Positions 1-9,421 of a stretch of 64,000 bases of DNA are shown here, in pieces. The translations under genes and the position numbers were made by a program. Within the stretch, counting starts at the first letter, position 1, and each line of letters opens with the position of its first letter. Below the pieces are notes generated by a model. It was not told the DNA's origin, searched no databases, and saw nothing but the letters and a program-made list of their open reading frames with translations. The stretch is from G965205255 sp965205255 (lineage in GTDB: Bacteria > Pseudomonadota > Gammaproteobacteria > Pseudomonadales > Endozoicomonadaceae), in the NCBI GenBank assembly GCA_965205255.1, contig OZ242051.1, forward strand, positions 1,488,001-1,552,000, given 5' to 3'.

Positions 1-323
1 TCTATGAGCAACTTGAAAAAAATACCCTCTTGTTAATGCAGGGGCTACAGGCTCAGGCTGATCGTTATGAAATCCCCTTTTCAACACGGCATATAGGTGG
101 AATGTTTGGGATTTTCTTCAAACAAGAGGCTCCATTAACGTTTGAAGAGTCAATTTCTTGTAATAGCCATCACTTTAGAGCGTTTTTTCATAACATGCTC
201 GAACAAGGTATTTACCTTGCTCCCTCACCCTTTGAGGCAGGCTTCATGTCTGTCGCGCATACCGAAGAGGATATTGAGAAAACCATAGCCTGCTCGCAAT
301 ATGCCTTCAGAGAACTTCAGTAA
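1..323 (+). CDS. hemL: Glutamate-1-semialdehyde 2,1-aminomutase, C-terminal part
   Basis: This is the 3' end of a gene that starts left of the window; the reading frame is open from base 3. The encoded tail matches the end of HemL, the PLP enzyme that converts glutamate-1-semialdehyde to 5-aminolevulinate in C5 haem synthesis. Recognisable pieces are YEQLEKNT near the edge, the HIGGMFGIFF stretch, and GIYLAPSPFEAGFMS followed by the acidic-helix HTEEDIEKTI typical of the family's C-terminus. The stop codon TAA (321-323) overlaps the ATG of the next gene by one base, so the two are probably translationally coupled. The catalytic lysine region is outside the window. Confidence 0.9.
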   Translation, partial: YEQLEKNTLLLMQGLQAQADRYEIPFSTRHIGGMFGIFFKQEAPLTFEESISCNSHHFRAFFHNMLEQGIYLAPSPFEAGFMSVAHTEEDIEKTIACSQYAFRELQ

Positions 324-970
324 TGCCAGAGCTGACGCTATCATTTGCAACTTCAAGCGCCATTTTGGCGCTTTCCAGTTTTTTTGGCGTGTTTTTAATG
401 TTGCAGCGTTCCGCTTTCAGGAATACAGCCACTTGTCCGGCAAACACCGTCCTCATCAGTTTTTTTCTAATTGGTCTGACCGCTATAGCAGATACAATCC
501 ACTATGGATTTTCGTTACATTTTACAGGTAATACAGAGGCAAATATCAATACTGTTGCCTTTTTCATCACTCCACCTCTATTTACTGCTTCCTATGTCAG
601 CATTGGTTGGCAACTTCAATGGAAAGCCCGTTATGACTGGATAATTTTTTTCATCATCTGCGCTTTATTCTGGCTGGCAAAATCTACCCATAATCTAGAA
701 TTTTATAGGACAATACTTATGGGAATGGCTTTGCTTGTTTCATTTATCGCCCTGATTCGGGCCCCTTTCCGACACCCATCAAGCACAGTTTTTTTTATGA
801 TCGCCATATTGTCATATACCATGGCGCTTATAGTAATCAGTTATCTCAAGGTAATAATTCTTTTTTTAAGGGTAGACTTTTTTCACTATCTTACCGCACT
901 AGCAAACCTGTTTCTCGCCAGTGGATTTTTCCAGCTCATGAGAAAAGGAGAAATAACACCCCGAAATTAA
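323..970 (+). CDS. Multi-pass membrane protein of unknown function
   Basis: A 215-residue, strongly hydrophobic protein with about six or seven likely membrane helices spread over its whole length (for example around residues 8-28, 44-62, 78-98, 106-122, 130-145, 157-178 and 185-205). Charged residues sit in the short loops and the C-terminus ends in RKGEITPRN. I see no catalytic or binding motif and do not recognise the family with certainty. The ATG overlaps the hemL stop (TAATG), so it is likely co-transcribed with hemL; a functional link to haem synthesis is not shown. Confidence 0.7.
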   Translation: MPELTLSFATSSAILALSSFFGVFLMLQRSAFRNTATCPANTVLISFFLIGLTAIADTIHYGFSLHFTGNTEANINTVAFFITPPLFTASYVSIGWQLQWKARYDWIIFFIICALFWLAKSTHNLEFYRTILMGMALLVSFIALIRAPFRHPSSTVFFMIAILSYTMALIVISYLKVIILFLRVDFFHYLTALANLFLASGFFQLMRKGEITPRN

Positions 971-984
971 ACGGCTAAAAAAAA

Positions 985-2313
985 TTATATTGCTCTCAGT
1001 ATAAAATGAGTTTTTAAACCACCCTTGCTCCATATGTAACAACGAACATCTTCACTTTGCGCAACCAAGCTCACTGTGTCAAACATTTCAACCTGATATT
1101 GAGCCTGCTCATTACTACACCTTATGTGACTAATTGCTTCAGAAGACATATTACGCCATATCACGGCAACCCTTTCACCTTTTGTTGCCATAATAACATC
1201 ACCGCGATCCTCTAAAGGCCATGCAAATTTATAGGGGTGAGCCTGTGTTTTAAATGACCATTTTTTATTGTAAACCTGCTCATCTACAACATATTCTAAT
1301 GTTACGTTATATTCACTGTCCCACTGCAATGGATACACGGGAAACCAGGCAAATTCATGATCTTTAATTTTGTTATGTACATCATTCAATGCATCTAAAC
1401 GCCATACATCAACCTGATAACCCTGTGAATCGACTATTTCAAAAGAATTAATATTCACCTGTGTAAATTTGTCCGAATTAAACTGTACAGACACAGGTAT
1501 ACCAGAGAGTTTTAAAAAAGGTGTCGGATCAGGGTATTCATTATCCAAGAATGCCGGAAATACCTCATCTTGGTCAGGGTATGGGTATACAACAATATTG
1601 GGAGCGTGTGCTGTAAGCTGCTTATTTGCCATTTTAAATAATGAATCATCAAACTGAATATTTGGGTTTAGGCAAATATTGCTCCAAAACATACTTGATC
1701 CAACATCTTCTGACAATTGCAAAATTTTACTTTTGGTAGCATTGGCTCTTTCACACAAATCTACCCATGTTGAATTACCCATCATATACGTAAATTTATG
1801 CCGATTAAGATCGTTAGTATTTTTTCCCTCTGAATGAGCATAACCAATATTATCTATATTCAAACCAAGGAAAGCAAAACGATGGTAAATAGCCGTCATC
1901 AAATCATTAATAGAATCAGCCCATAAAGCGCTGCGACTACAACTCACATTTTCAAGGCTACTGCGGTGCTGATAGTTTACAGACAGGGCTCTTTCTAAAG
2001 GTGTTTCTCCGGAAAATCCCGGTAAGCCTTGTTTCTGAATATGGCTACACAAACCATTGATGGCCTGAAATTCACTGTGCCCTTGCGCTGCCTTAGTTAA
2101 TTTCTGAGAAATTTTGAGAGCATGAAGTCCATTTTTTATCCGTGCTTTATTCAATAAAGCCAGCCTTTTTTCTGATGTTGTATCAGCTGAAGAATCGGCA
2201 AAAGCTATCTGAAATATCAGGAGAAAAGGAGCTATTTTACAGATAGCTTTTGTCCATGAAAACCACGGTCTTAAATCAAAGTATCGGGTTGTATTGTTAT
2301 TATTCAATCGCAT
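985..2313 (-). CDS. Secreted CAP-domain (SCP/PR-1-like) protein
   Basis: A 442-residue protein with an N-terminal signal sequence (hydrophobic segment about residues 24-40, likely cleaved after IAFA-D). Residues 46-190 resemble a bacterial CAP domain: LLNKARIKNGLHAL opens the fold, followed by an AAQGHS helix with H79, the SGETPLERA segment, E121-N122 (ENVS), H144 in the YHRFAFL helix and NIGYAH. Four of these positions correspond to the usual CAP cavity residues. The C-terminal half holds Ig-like beta-rich sequence (FKTQAHPYKFAWPLEDRGD). CAP proteins are extracellular; the substrate here is unknown. It is convergent with the upstream membrane protein gene. Confidence 0.75.
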   Translation of the reverse strand: MRLNNNNTTRYFDLRPWFSWTKAICKIAPFLLIFQIAFADSSADTTSEKRLALLNKARIKNGLHALKISQKLTKAAQGHSEFQAINGLCSHIQKQGLPGFSGETPLERALSVNYQHRSSLENVSCSRSALWADSINDLMTAIYHRFAFLGLNIDNIGYAHSEGKNTNDLNRHKFTYMMGNSTWVDLCERANATKSKILQLSEDVGSSMFWSNICLNPNIQFDDSLFKMANKQLTAHAPNIVVYPYPDQDEVFPAFLDNEYPDPTPFLKLSGIPVSVQFNSDKFTQVNINSFEIVDSQGYQVDVWRLDALNDVHNKIKDHEFAWFPVYPLQWDSEYNVTLEYVVDEQVYNKKWSFKTQAHPYKFAWPLEDRGDVIMATKGERVAVIWRNMSSEAISHIRCSNEQAQYQVEMFDTVSLVAQSEDVRCYIWSKGGLKTHFILRAI

Positions 2314-2988
2314 AATATTAACCTAAAACTTAAAATAACTTTTTATTCAAAAGGTTAATCATACTTTTTAATGAAAAAACCAGTTATCTGTAAATAATGC
2401 TAAAAGCTACTTCTAGCTTCTTATTGCGCTATTTTTTTGATTTTGCTGTATGCGCTGAAACACTTCGAAATAGCTGGCTATTTCTCGTCACTTGGTCTTT
2501 GACTAACAAGTCATAAAAGCATGCTCATAACAATAACTAGAAACAGGTTTTATTTTGTATGAGAGTAATTATTAATTATCTTTGTAAAGCCATTAGAGGA
2601 ATCAATAGGTAAAAAGTTCATAAAACCGATTGTCCGGTGACAAGGCAATATAGAAAACCTCTTATAAAATAATTACGATATGTATTCCTTCAATACCGCT
2701 TCTGTATGAATCACTTCGCTTTTAACAAAAAACTATAAAAGCATACTCATAACAGGAGTTAGAAACATGTTTAATGATACCGTCTGCAAAATGATGCTGT
2801 TTGATGTCAGATATAGCCATTTCAGGTCTATTTTTTTCAGTGGGTTTGACTTATTATCAACTTCTTGCAACGGAGCTGAGAAAATTATCTTTATTTGAAA
2901 AATAAAGACATTTTTTTCATCACTCGCTTAATAATGTAAAAAATCAGTTTGTCATCCTGGAAAAATGACAGCTATCGGAGGTAAGGGC
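2314..2988. other. Intergenic region with two kinds of repeat
   Basis: No gene is seen in this 675-base AT-rich stretch between the divergent CAP gene and nadE. It holds one copy of a dispersed element (about 2398-2500) with a perfect 8-bp palindrome GAAATAGC/GCTATTTC at 2467-2484, and a roughly 38-base imperfect direct repeat at 2513-2550 and 2735-2772 (both beginning ATAAAAGCAT). Promoters for the two flanking genes must lie here but no convincing hexamer pair was singled out. Confidence 0.6.
2398..2500 (+). repeat. Dispersed intergenic element, copy 1
   Basis: Begins with GCTACTTCTAGCTTCTTATTG and ends just after a small palindrome centred on AGC-TG-GCT. Related, degenerate copies occur at about 22255-22375, 28987-29045 and 30337-30437, always between genes. 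The shared parts are an opening like AAAACCTGCTTCTAACTTC and a closing hairpin around TAGCTAGCTA. It does not look like an IS end; it may be a REP-like or small non-autonomous element. Confidence 0.5.
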
Positions 2989-4617
2989 ATGGATAACAGA
3001 CTGCGTATAATATTAGCGCAGCTCAATTTTCTTGTGGGTGATATTGAAGGCAATACACAGAAAATCATTAAAGCGTCGATTAAGGCAAGAGATGAACATC
3101 AGGCAGACATTATTGTTTTTCCCGAACTGTCTGTTTGTGGATACCCTCCTGAAGATTTGCTGTTTCGTAGCAGCATGTTGCTACGAGTACGAAAAGCACG
3201 AGAAAAAATTTTATCGGTGAAGGATATTGTTGTAATAATTGGATTACCTGAGAAAGGAAGAGAAGGGCTGGAAAATCGTGCGCTTGCTCTATTTAATGGC
3301 AAAGAACTGTGTGATTATGCCAAACGTGAATTGCCAAATTATAACGTATTTGATGAAAGGCGCTATTTTACTCCTGGTTGTTCAGTACAGAAAATGGTAT
3401 TTAGCCATAAGGGCGTAAACATTGGTTTAGCCATTTGCGAAGACTTCTGGTTTCCCGAGGCTGCCAAAGAGTTAAAAGCACAAAAAGCGCATATCATGTT
3501 GAATCTTAACGCATCTCCATTTCACTGTAAAAAGGCAGAAATTCGCACCCGCACTATGCAAGCGCGTTGCAATGAAACTTCATTACCAATGGTTTATGTT
3601 AACCAAGTAGGTGGCCAGGATGAACTGGTGTTTGCTGGTGCCTCTTTTGTAATGAATAAAGAGGGTGTTGTTGTTTTATCTGCAGGGCATTACCAGCAAG
3701 AAATGATGATAGCTGATTATGATATTAACTCTCACTCTTTTCAGCCCGGACCGAAAGCACCCAAAGAATGCTTTGAAGCATCAGTTTATAAAGCACTAAT
3801 GCTTGGCGTACGTGATTACGTACATAAAAATGGCTTTGAAGGTGTTGTTCTGGGTTTGTCTGGTGGTATAGATTCAGCATTAGTATTAGCGATAGCCGCA
3901 GACGCACTAGGTAAAAACAAAGTTGAAGCCGTAATGATGCCTTTTCGATATACTTCAAAAATGAGCTTAGAGGATGCCGAAAAACAGGCTACAACTTTGG
4001 GTGTAAACTACCGTATCATTCCTATCGAAAATGCCTACAACTCATTCATGGGCATCCTTGATAATGAGTTTAAAGGTGAAAAAAAAGATACCACAGAGGA
4101 AAACATTCAGGCCAGAAGTCGTGGTGTGATATTAATGGCTATTTCTAATAAGAAGGGTTGCTTGGTACTGACTACTGGCAATAAAAGTGAAATGGCTGTC
4201 GGTTATGCGACACTCTACGGCGATATGGCCGGGGGCTTTGACGTATTAAAAGACGTTCCGAAAACATTAGTATATAAGCTTTGCAAGTGGAGAAATAACA
4301 CCTCACCTGTTATTCCTGAGCGAGTCATTACCCGCCCACCTTCGGCAGAATTAGCTCCCGATCAGGTAGATCAGGACTCATTACCGCCGTACGATATTCT
4401 TGATCAGATTTTAAAACTATATATAGAAGATGATCAAAGTGCAGAAGCCATCGTAGCTACTGGTTTTGATCGAAAAAGCGTTTACCAAGTAATAAAAATG
4501 GTCGATCTTAATGAATACAAACGTCGACAGGCTCCTATTGGCATTCGCATTACGCCGAAAGGTTTTGGCCGAGATCGTCGTTATCCTGTAACTTCAGGTT
4601 GGAAGCCTGGGGAATAG
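2989..4617 (+). CDS. nadE: Glutamine-dependent NAD(+) synthetase
   Basis: A 542-residue two-domain enzyme that makes NAD from nicotinate-adenine dinucleotide using glutamine or ammonia. The N-terminal nitrilase-type glutaminase has the full triad E46 (FPELS), K112 (CDYAKRELPNYNVF) and C150 (GLAICEDFW). The C-terminal ATP-pyrophosphatase domain has the PP-loop SGGIDS (291-296) and the TTGNKSEMAVGYATLYGDMAGGF substrate region. The start was placed at 2989 rather than the upstream in-frame ATG at 2965 because GGAGGT at 2977-2982 is ideally spaced for it. Length fits the bacterial two-domain NadE. Confidence 0.95.
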   Translation: MDNRLRIILAQLNFLVGDIEGNTQKIIKASIKARDEHQADIIVFPELSVCGYPPEDLLFRSSMLLRVRKAREKILSVKDIVVIIGLPEKGREGLENRALALFNGKELCDYAKRELPNYNVFDERRYFTPGCSVQKMVFSHKGVNIGLAICEDFWFPEAAKELKAQKAHIMLNLNASPFHCKKAEIRTRTMQARCNETSLPMVYVNQVGGQDELVFAGASFVMNKEGVVVLSAGHYQQEMMIADYDINSHSFQPGPKAPKECFEASVYKALMLGVRDYVHKNGFEGVVLGLSGGIDSALVLAIAADALGKNKVEAVMMPFRYTSKMSLEDAEKQATTLGVNYRIIPIENAYNSFMGILDNEFKGEKKDTTEENIQARSRGVILMAISNKKGCLVLTTGNKSEMAVGYATLYGDMAGGFDVLKDVPKTLVYKLCKWRNNTSPVIPERVITRPPSAELAPDQVDQDSLPPYDILDQILKLYIEDDQSAEAIVATGFDRKSVYQVIKMVDLNEYKRRQAPIGIRITPKGFGRDRRYPVTSGWKPGE

Positions 4618-4649
4618 ATGAGATTAAAGCCTATTCTCACTACTATTAC

Positions 4650-4692
4650 ACCAAAACCTATTTCTAATTACTGTTATGAAAAAGGTTTTGGT
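4650..4692. terminator. Hairpin between convergent nadE and tpm
   Basis: A perfect 10-bp inverted repeat, ACCAAAACCT (4650-4659) and AGGTTTTGGT (4683-4692), separated by 23 bases, lies between the two convergent stops. The loop is long and there is no strong T tract, so termination strength is uncertain, but position and symmetry suit a bidirectional terminator. Confidence 0.55.
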
Positions 4693-4708
4693 ATTATCCA
4701 TAAAAATC

Positions 4709-5380
4709 TCAACACGAGAATTTTGATAAAAGATAAGTTTTACGCATAAGAGATGTCAGCCCTTTTTCCTGAAAGTTTGGTTCATTGTTAATCGTTTCCT
4801 CCTGATGAAGAAGTTCTATCTGATATTGATTACCATAATATTGTTTAATATTATCAGGCAGTAAGAGAAAAGGAGGGCCTTGTAGTTTTGATGCATCAAA
4901 TTCGACAGTAATCAGCATTTGCTTATCAGGATTTGCTATTTCTTTGATCAGACGGCTATAAGGAGCATGCAAATTATATGGTAAGGCGATAAATGCAGCA
5001 CGATCATATACAATATTAACTGAATTCAACTGTTCGTCAGATAAATCAAATACATTACCTACATAGACGGTCAGATTTTTACTCTGATAACATTTACCAT
5101 GTTTCCAGGCTGATACTTGGGGGTTAATTTGGAGATTTTCAAACAGCTGTTGCACGGCAAGCTCTACCATTTCAACAGCAATAATTTTGCACTTTGCCTG
5201 TAAAAAAAAATGGATATCCAAAGTTTTTCCGCATAAAGGAATAAAAACAGTATCACTTTCTTTTAATGAAAGCCTGCCAAAATAAGCTTGTAAGTCAGGG
5301 TGTATATCGCATAAGTGAAAGCCGGTATCTTTATTTTTCCAACGTTCTACCCAAAAAGTTTTATACGCTGTTTGATTCAC
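4709..5380 (-). CDS. tpm: Thiopurine S-methyltransferase family protein
   Basis: A 223-residue SAM-dependent methyltransferase of the bacterial TPMT family, which methylates thiopurines and also selenium or tellurium compounds. Family hallmarks are WVERW near the N-terminus (10-14), the SAM-binding strand VFIPLCGKTLD (45-55) and the following AVEMVELAVQQLF, plus VYDRAAFIALP. The start codon is GTG (5378-5380), and it overlaps by one base the TAG stop of the upstream gene (TAGTG), so the two are coupled. Confidence 0.9.
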   Translation of the reverse strand: MNQTAYKTFWVERWKNKDTGFHLCDIHPDLQAYFGRLSLKESDTVFIPLCGKTLDIHFFLQAKCKIIAVEMVELAVQQLFENLQINPQVSAWKHGKCYQSKNLTVYVGNVFDLSDEQLNSVNIVYDRAAFIALPYNLHAPYSRLIKEIANPDKQMLITVEFDASKLQGPPFLLLPDNIKQYYGNQYQIELLHQEETINNEPNFQEKGLTSLMRKTYLLSKFSC

Positions 5381-5712
5381 TAATTTTCTCCGTATATGTT
5401 GGCAATATCGGTTAACTCAATAATGCTGAAAGCAGGAGTTTCATAAGGGTGTGCTTTTTTAAAAGCTTGCAAAACCAGTTGCATCAACTTTTTTTCACAC
5501 ACCATTTCAACCCTGTATTCAATTGCAAAAGAAAGCTCTCCCTCATTTCCAAAATAAGGCTGACTTCCAGACAAAGCCCTGAACTGGCCTTCACCTTTAA
5601 CCTGCCAGCAACAACAATCATAATTTTCTATTCTGCCTGCACCCAAATCAAATACTGCCTTCTTCACAGACTCAATATGAGACTCCGGAACATAAAAAGA
5701 AAACTGGTACAT
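5380..5712 (-). CDS. Small CutA/NIF3-insert-like (YqfO-type) protein
   Basis: A 110-residue single-domain protein that matches a widespread proteobacterial family resembling the PII/CutA-like inserted domain of NIF3 proteins. Features are FYVPESHIESVKKAVFDLGAGRIENYDCCCWQ at the start, the GQFRALSGSQPYFG loop and the AHPYETPAFSI segment near the C-terminus. The function of the family is not established; a metal-binding or oligomeric regulatory role has been suggested for related folds. It is the upstream member of a two-gene minus-strand unit with tpm. Confidence 0.8.
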   Translation of the reverse strand: MYQFSFYVPESHIESVKKAVFDLGAGRIENYDCCCWQVKGEGQFRALSGSQPYFGNEGELSFAIEYRVEMVCEKKLMQLVLQAFKKAHPYETPAFSIIELTDIANIYGEN

Positions 5713-6210
5713 AACAGACTACCTGTTTGGGTTTTAATCGATAGACAAAAAAGAAATAAAAATACCAGAACATTAATGGTGAATTAACCTGTGTTAGACA
5801 AACTATAGCATGGACTTTCTTATTCTTGCAGACAGGCTGTAAACCTGCTCTTTAAATTCTTTTTTTTTAATTATGGTGTTGAACTGCTATACAGAATGAC
5901 CACAGGTTTTGGTATAAATACCTGCTTTATCTTTGTTAATGAAGGAATAGACAAGAATAATGGTAAAACTTTTTGATAAGTAACAGCATTCTTGATGCAA
6001 ATAATTTCATCCAAACAAGACGCATATGAACTATGTTTTTTATCCTAAGCAGGCGCAAAGTTGAAGGCTACGACAAAAATTGAAGTAAAAGAGATTGAAT
6101 GGATGTCAGATATGCAAAGAGTTTTTGCATGTACAGTTGCGCAAAATTTTTAGTCCTGACCCATTTCTTAAATGGTATTCAATGTGTAGACTACGGCAAG
6201 GTTTTTTCAG
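5713..6210. other. Intergenic, no gene seen
   Basis: About 500 AT-rich bases between divergent transcription units. No open frame with a family signature was found. A short AGGTTTTGGTATAAATACC stretch near 5911 is reminiscent, in reverse, of the opening of the dispersed element described at 2398. Promoters for the efflux pair and for the tpm unit should be here. Confidence 0.5.
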
Positions 6211-7194
6211 ATGATAAGGTACATTAAAAAGCATAAATTTAAAACAATCATTATAATAGTTGCTTTATTTTTGCTGTTTTATTATAGCTCTGGCTACTTT
6301 TTTATTTTTAATAACAACAGCTATGTTGATGCACCAGTGATTCAGGTAACCCCAACTGTTTCAGGCAGAATAAAACACGTATTTATAAGCGATAATAGTC
6401 ATGTAAAAAAAGGGGAGAAATTATTTCTTATTGAACAACGTCCTTTTAATCTGGAAGTTAATTATAGAAAAATTGCTTTTAACAAAGCTAAAAAAAAGCT
6501 TGTCCAACAATCTGTGGTTATTGCTACTCTTCAAAGCAAAGTAAAAAGCACAAAGGTAACACTAGACAACATTACCTTACGTCTGAAGCAAGAAAAAAGA
6601 TTACTCAAAGAAAGTGTTATTTCAAATACTAGGTTTAACCAACTAAGTACAGAGCATAAAATAGTGCTGGCTGAGTATGATAGAACACAAGAAACGCTTG
6701 GTAATGCAGTAGCTGAAAACGATATATTATCTGATGAGCTAAAAATGAGTCACAATGCCTTAATGCGTGCAGAGTGGGAACTTAGTCAAACAGTATTTTA
6801 TGCACCAGCAAGTGGTTATGTCAATCACCTCAGGATTTCTGAAGGAGATTACGCTACAAAAGGGAGCCCATTGTTTGGCTTGGTAAATCTTGATAACTGG
6901 TACATAACTGCAAATATTAAAGAAAATAACCTTCCTTTGGTGAAAAAAGGTAAAAAACTATGGGTTTATCTCTCAAATAACCCATGGCATTTATACCACG
7001 GAGAGATTGATGGCATTACCCACGGTATTGCGCGTGAAAGTTATGATTCTCAAAGAGAAGCTTTACCTTATATCAAGCCTGTAACCAGTTGGATTCGTTA
7101 CCCTTACCGAATACCTGTCAAAATAAAACTTACCGGTATGCCTCAAAATATAAGGGTTCTTCGTGGTGTGGATGCCAAGGTTGTGATTTTTTAA
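6211..7194 (+). CDS. HlyD/EmrA-type membrane fusion protein of an efflux pump (AaeA-like)
   Basis: A 327-residue periplasmic adaptor. An N-terminal membrane anchor (about residues 11-32) is followed by the N-half of a barrel-sandwich hybrid (VDAPVIQVTPTVSGRIKHVFISDNSHVKKGEKLFLIE), a helical hairpin of about 110 residues rich in K, Q and L, the second lipoyl half (FYAPASGYVNHLRISEGDYATKG) and a beta-barrel. Its length and its FUSC-family partner directly downstream resemble the aaeA-aaeB aromatic-acid efflux pair. No DUF1656 (aaeX) gene or LysR regulator is adjacent. The stop overlaps the next ATG by one base. Confidence 0.85.
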   Translation: MIRYIKKHKFKTIIIIVALFLLFYYSSGYFFIFNNNSYVDAPVIQVTPTVSGRIKHVFISDNSHVKKGEKLFLIEQRPFNLEVNYRKIAFNKAKKKLVQQSVVIATLQSKVKSTKVTLDNITLRLKQEKRLLKESVISNTRFNQLSTEHKIVLAEYDRTQETLGNAVAENDILSDELKMSHNALMRAEWELSQTVFYAPASGYVNHLRISEGDYATKGSPLFGLVNLDNWYITANIKENNLPLVKKGKKLWVYLSNNPWHLYHGEIDGITHGIARESYDSQREALPYIKPVTSWIRYPYRIPVKIKLTGMPQNIRVLRGVDAKVVIF

Positions 7195-9284
7195 TGATTG
7201 CTGAATTTAAACGGTTTTTACGTGCATTCAAAAAAGAAACTACTGATTTTTCTTTTTTTGGAATGCAGTCCAGACATGCAATCAGATGCGCTGTTGCAAC
7301 TACTGTAGCAACATTATTGGCTCTTGCTCTGAATATGGATATGCCTTTTTGGTCAGGTATTTCAGCCATGGTTGTTACTGAAAAAAAACTTGGTATAACT
7401 TTTTGGAAGTGTATTTTACGAGTGTCAGCTACAGCTATTGGTGCATTGATCGGCGTTACTTTTGGTTTGTTGTTTTCTACTCACATTCTGCTTTTTTGTG
7501 TGGTAATTTACCTTTGTGCCGGGTTAAGCATGTACCTGATGAATATTTACAAACGTTATAGTTATCTTTGGGTACTCGGTTTGGTAAGTGCTTTACTGGT
7601 AATGTTGATGGGAGTGGTTAACCCTGAGCCGGAATACTTTATCCATTTAGCTTTTTATCGATTTGCTGAAGTCTGTATTGGTGTTTTTGCCGGATTGCTC
7701 TGCTCTGGGTTTATATTTCCAGAATATTCTTTAAGTTCAGGTAAACACACCCTCAGAGATATTTACCGATTAATGTCAGAAATATTTGATAAAAGTTTTG
7801 ACATTTTATTGTCAACAAAAACCAAACAGCTGAGCGATGAATATCATAACAGATTACAACAGATGCAAAAAAAAGCTACTCAGCTTGTTGAGAACGCCAA
7901 CTCTATCAGAAGTGAACAAATGTTCCAGAATAAGGACTCACTAAATATATGTGCTTTTGGTAGTTGTGTAACACCTATTCATCAAGGTCTGAAAATGTTG
8001 ATGGAGATTCCGGTTAATTTATCTCTTTACCGTTCAGAGTTAAAGCAAATACAGGACTGTTACCAGCATATATTTATCATTTTCGATCAGGTCATAAGAA
8101 GTAAAATAAAAATACATGATTTATGGTTAGCGTTGACTAAAACACACGACAAAATAATATTGATTCGTCAAAATGTGAGAAAGCAGCATCCTGATATTGA
8201 TTATAGCTTTCATATTCTTCAAAAAATCACCAGTTTAATGTTAACGTGCGTAAAGAAAACAAAACCAATTCAACAAGCTACTGTAGCAAGTGAGAAAAAA
8301 AAATTATCGACAATAATTTCAAATAACAGCACTTATATTGTAAAATTCTCTGCTATTTATGCACTTGCAGTCTTACTGGTACCTTTTCTCTGGTTGATGT
8401 TTGATTTTTCCGGGTTTGATCAAATCGCTATTTCTATTGTTGCCTGCGTCTCTTTCAGTGGCGAAATGACACGCTATAAAAGCCTACAACGCTTGCTAGG
8501 ATGTGTGGCAGGCTGTGTTATCACTATTGTATTTTTATGGTTAAGCATTGATAACTTGTATATTTATCTGATTTTTCTATTTATTTGCTGTTATTGTTTT
8601 TTATATTTCAGAGCAGGCAAGCCTGATGTTAGTTATTTTGGATTGCAGGCAGGTGTTGTTTTTATTACCGGAGGGGTAGCAGAATTAACCCCTGCTATTT
8701 CCATAGAACCTTCTTGTACTCGATTGCTCGGTATTTTTCTCGGCGTGATGTCGTTATATATTTTTCAGCGCTTGTTCTGGCAAATCAGTGAAAACGATCA
8801 TTTTATGCACAGGGTATATATGCTGAAACAATCAATTTATAATTATCTGAAAACCATATTATACAACCGTCATATTGAGCAAGAGTGGGAGACACACTAC
8901 GACCTTGAGAAAGAAACAAATACTATATTGAATGCTCAGTACATCAACCAAGATTTTACTGAAGTATCCATGGGGATAGTTGCTAACTATAGATCAATCT
9001 GTTGGCATATCATTCAGTTGCGTATGATGCCGAAAAAACAGCTCAATTTTTTACATGTTTACCATGAAACGATCAAGGTATTGCTTAAAATATTAACATT
9101 CCATGACTTGGAACAAGCCGAACTAACCAGGGAAAATATTGCTCATATACAATTAAAACTTTCAGACTTGCAAATGTTACACGGTGATCAACAATCTTTT
9201 ATCTACCTTGATAGCCTGCTTAAGAATATGGTTGACTCTGTAAAATGGTCAGAAAAAATAGTGATTATGATTAAAAATCAATAA
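7194..9284 (+). CDS. FUSC-family inner-membrane efflux protein (AaeB-like)
   Basis: A 696-residue membrane protein. Two hydrophobic blocks (about residues 25-180 and 380-530), each with about five or six helices, are separated and followed by soluble helical regions, the layout of fusaric-acid-resistance/AaeB/YccS proteins. The opening FGMQSRHAIRCAVATTVATLLALALNMDMPFWSGISAMVV is characteristic of the first FUSC half, and FDQIAISIVACVSFSGEMTRYKSLQRLLGCVAG of the second. The start at 7194 is preferred to an earlier in-frame ATG (7089), which lies deep inside the preceding gene, because TAATG coupling is typical. Substrate is unknown; aromatic acids are a guess by analogy. Confidence 0.85.
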   Translation: MIAEFKRFLRAFKKETTDFSFFGMQSRHAIRCAVATTVATLLALALNMDMPFWSGISAMVVTEKKLGITFWKCILRVSATAIGALIGVTFGLLFSTHILLFCVVIYLCAGLSMYLMNIYKRYSYLWVLGLVSALLVMLMGVVNPEPEYFIHLAFYRFAEVCIGVFAGLLCSGFIFPEYSLSSGKHTLRDIYRLMSEIFDKSFDILLSTKTKQLSDEYHNRLQQMQKKATQLVENANSIRSEQMFQNKDSLNICAFGSCVTPIHQGLKMLMEIPVNLSLYRSELKQIQDCYQHIFIIFDQVIRSKIKIHDLWLALTKTHDKIILIRQNVRKQHPDIDYSFHILQKITSLMLTCVKKTKPIQQATVASEKKKLSTIISNNSTYIVKFSAIYALAVLLVPFLWLMFDFSGFDQIAISIVACVSFSGEMTRYKSLQRLLGCVAGCVITIVFLWLSIDNLYIYLIFLFICCYCFLYFRAGKPDVSYFGLQAGVVFITGGVAELTPAISIEPSCTRLLGIFLGVMSLYIFQRLFWQISENDHFMHRVYMLKQSIYNYLKTILYNRHIEQEWETHYDLEKETNTILNAQYINQDFTEVSMGIVANYRSICWHIIQLRMMPKKQLNFLHVYHETIKVLLKILTFHDLEQAELTRENIAHIQLKLSDLQMLHGDQQSFIYLDSLLKNMVDSVKWSEKIVIMIKNQ

Positions 9285-9421
9285 CAAACACTTATTGCCC
9301 GAGCTGAAAAACAAGCAAAAAATAAAAGAAGGAACAGTGTGCATTTTCTGCTAAACATGCAAATAAATAATGTTCTTTTAATGCATATACAATTTAACTA
9401 CAGAAATATTGGGAGCTCTGT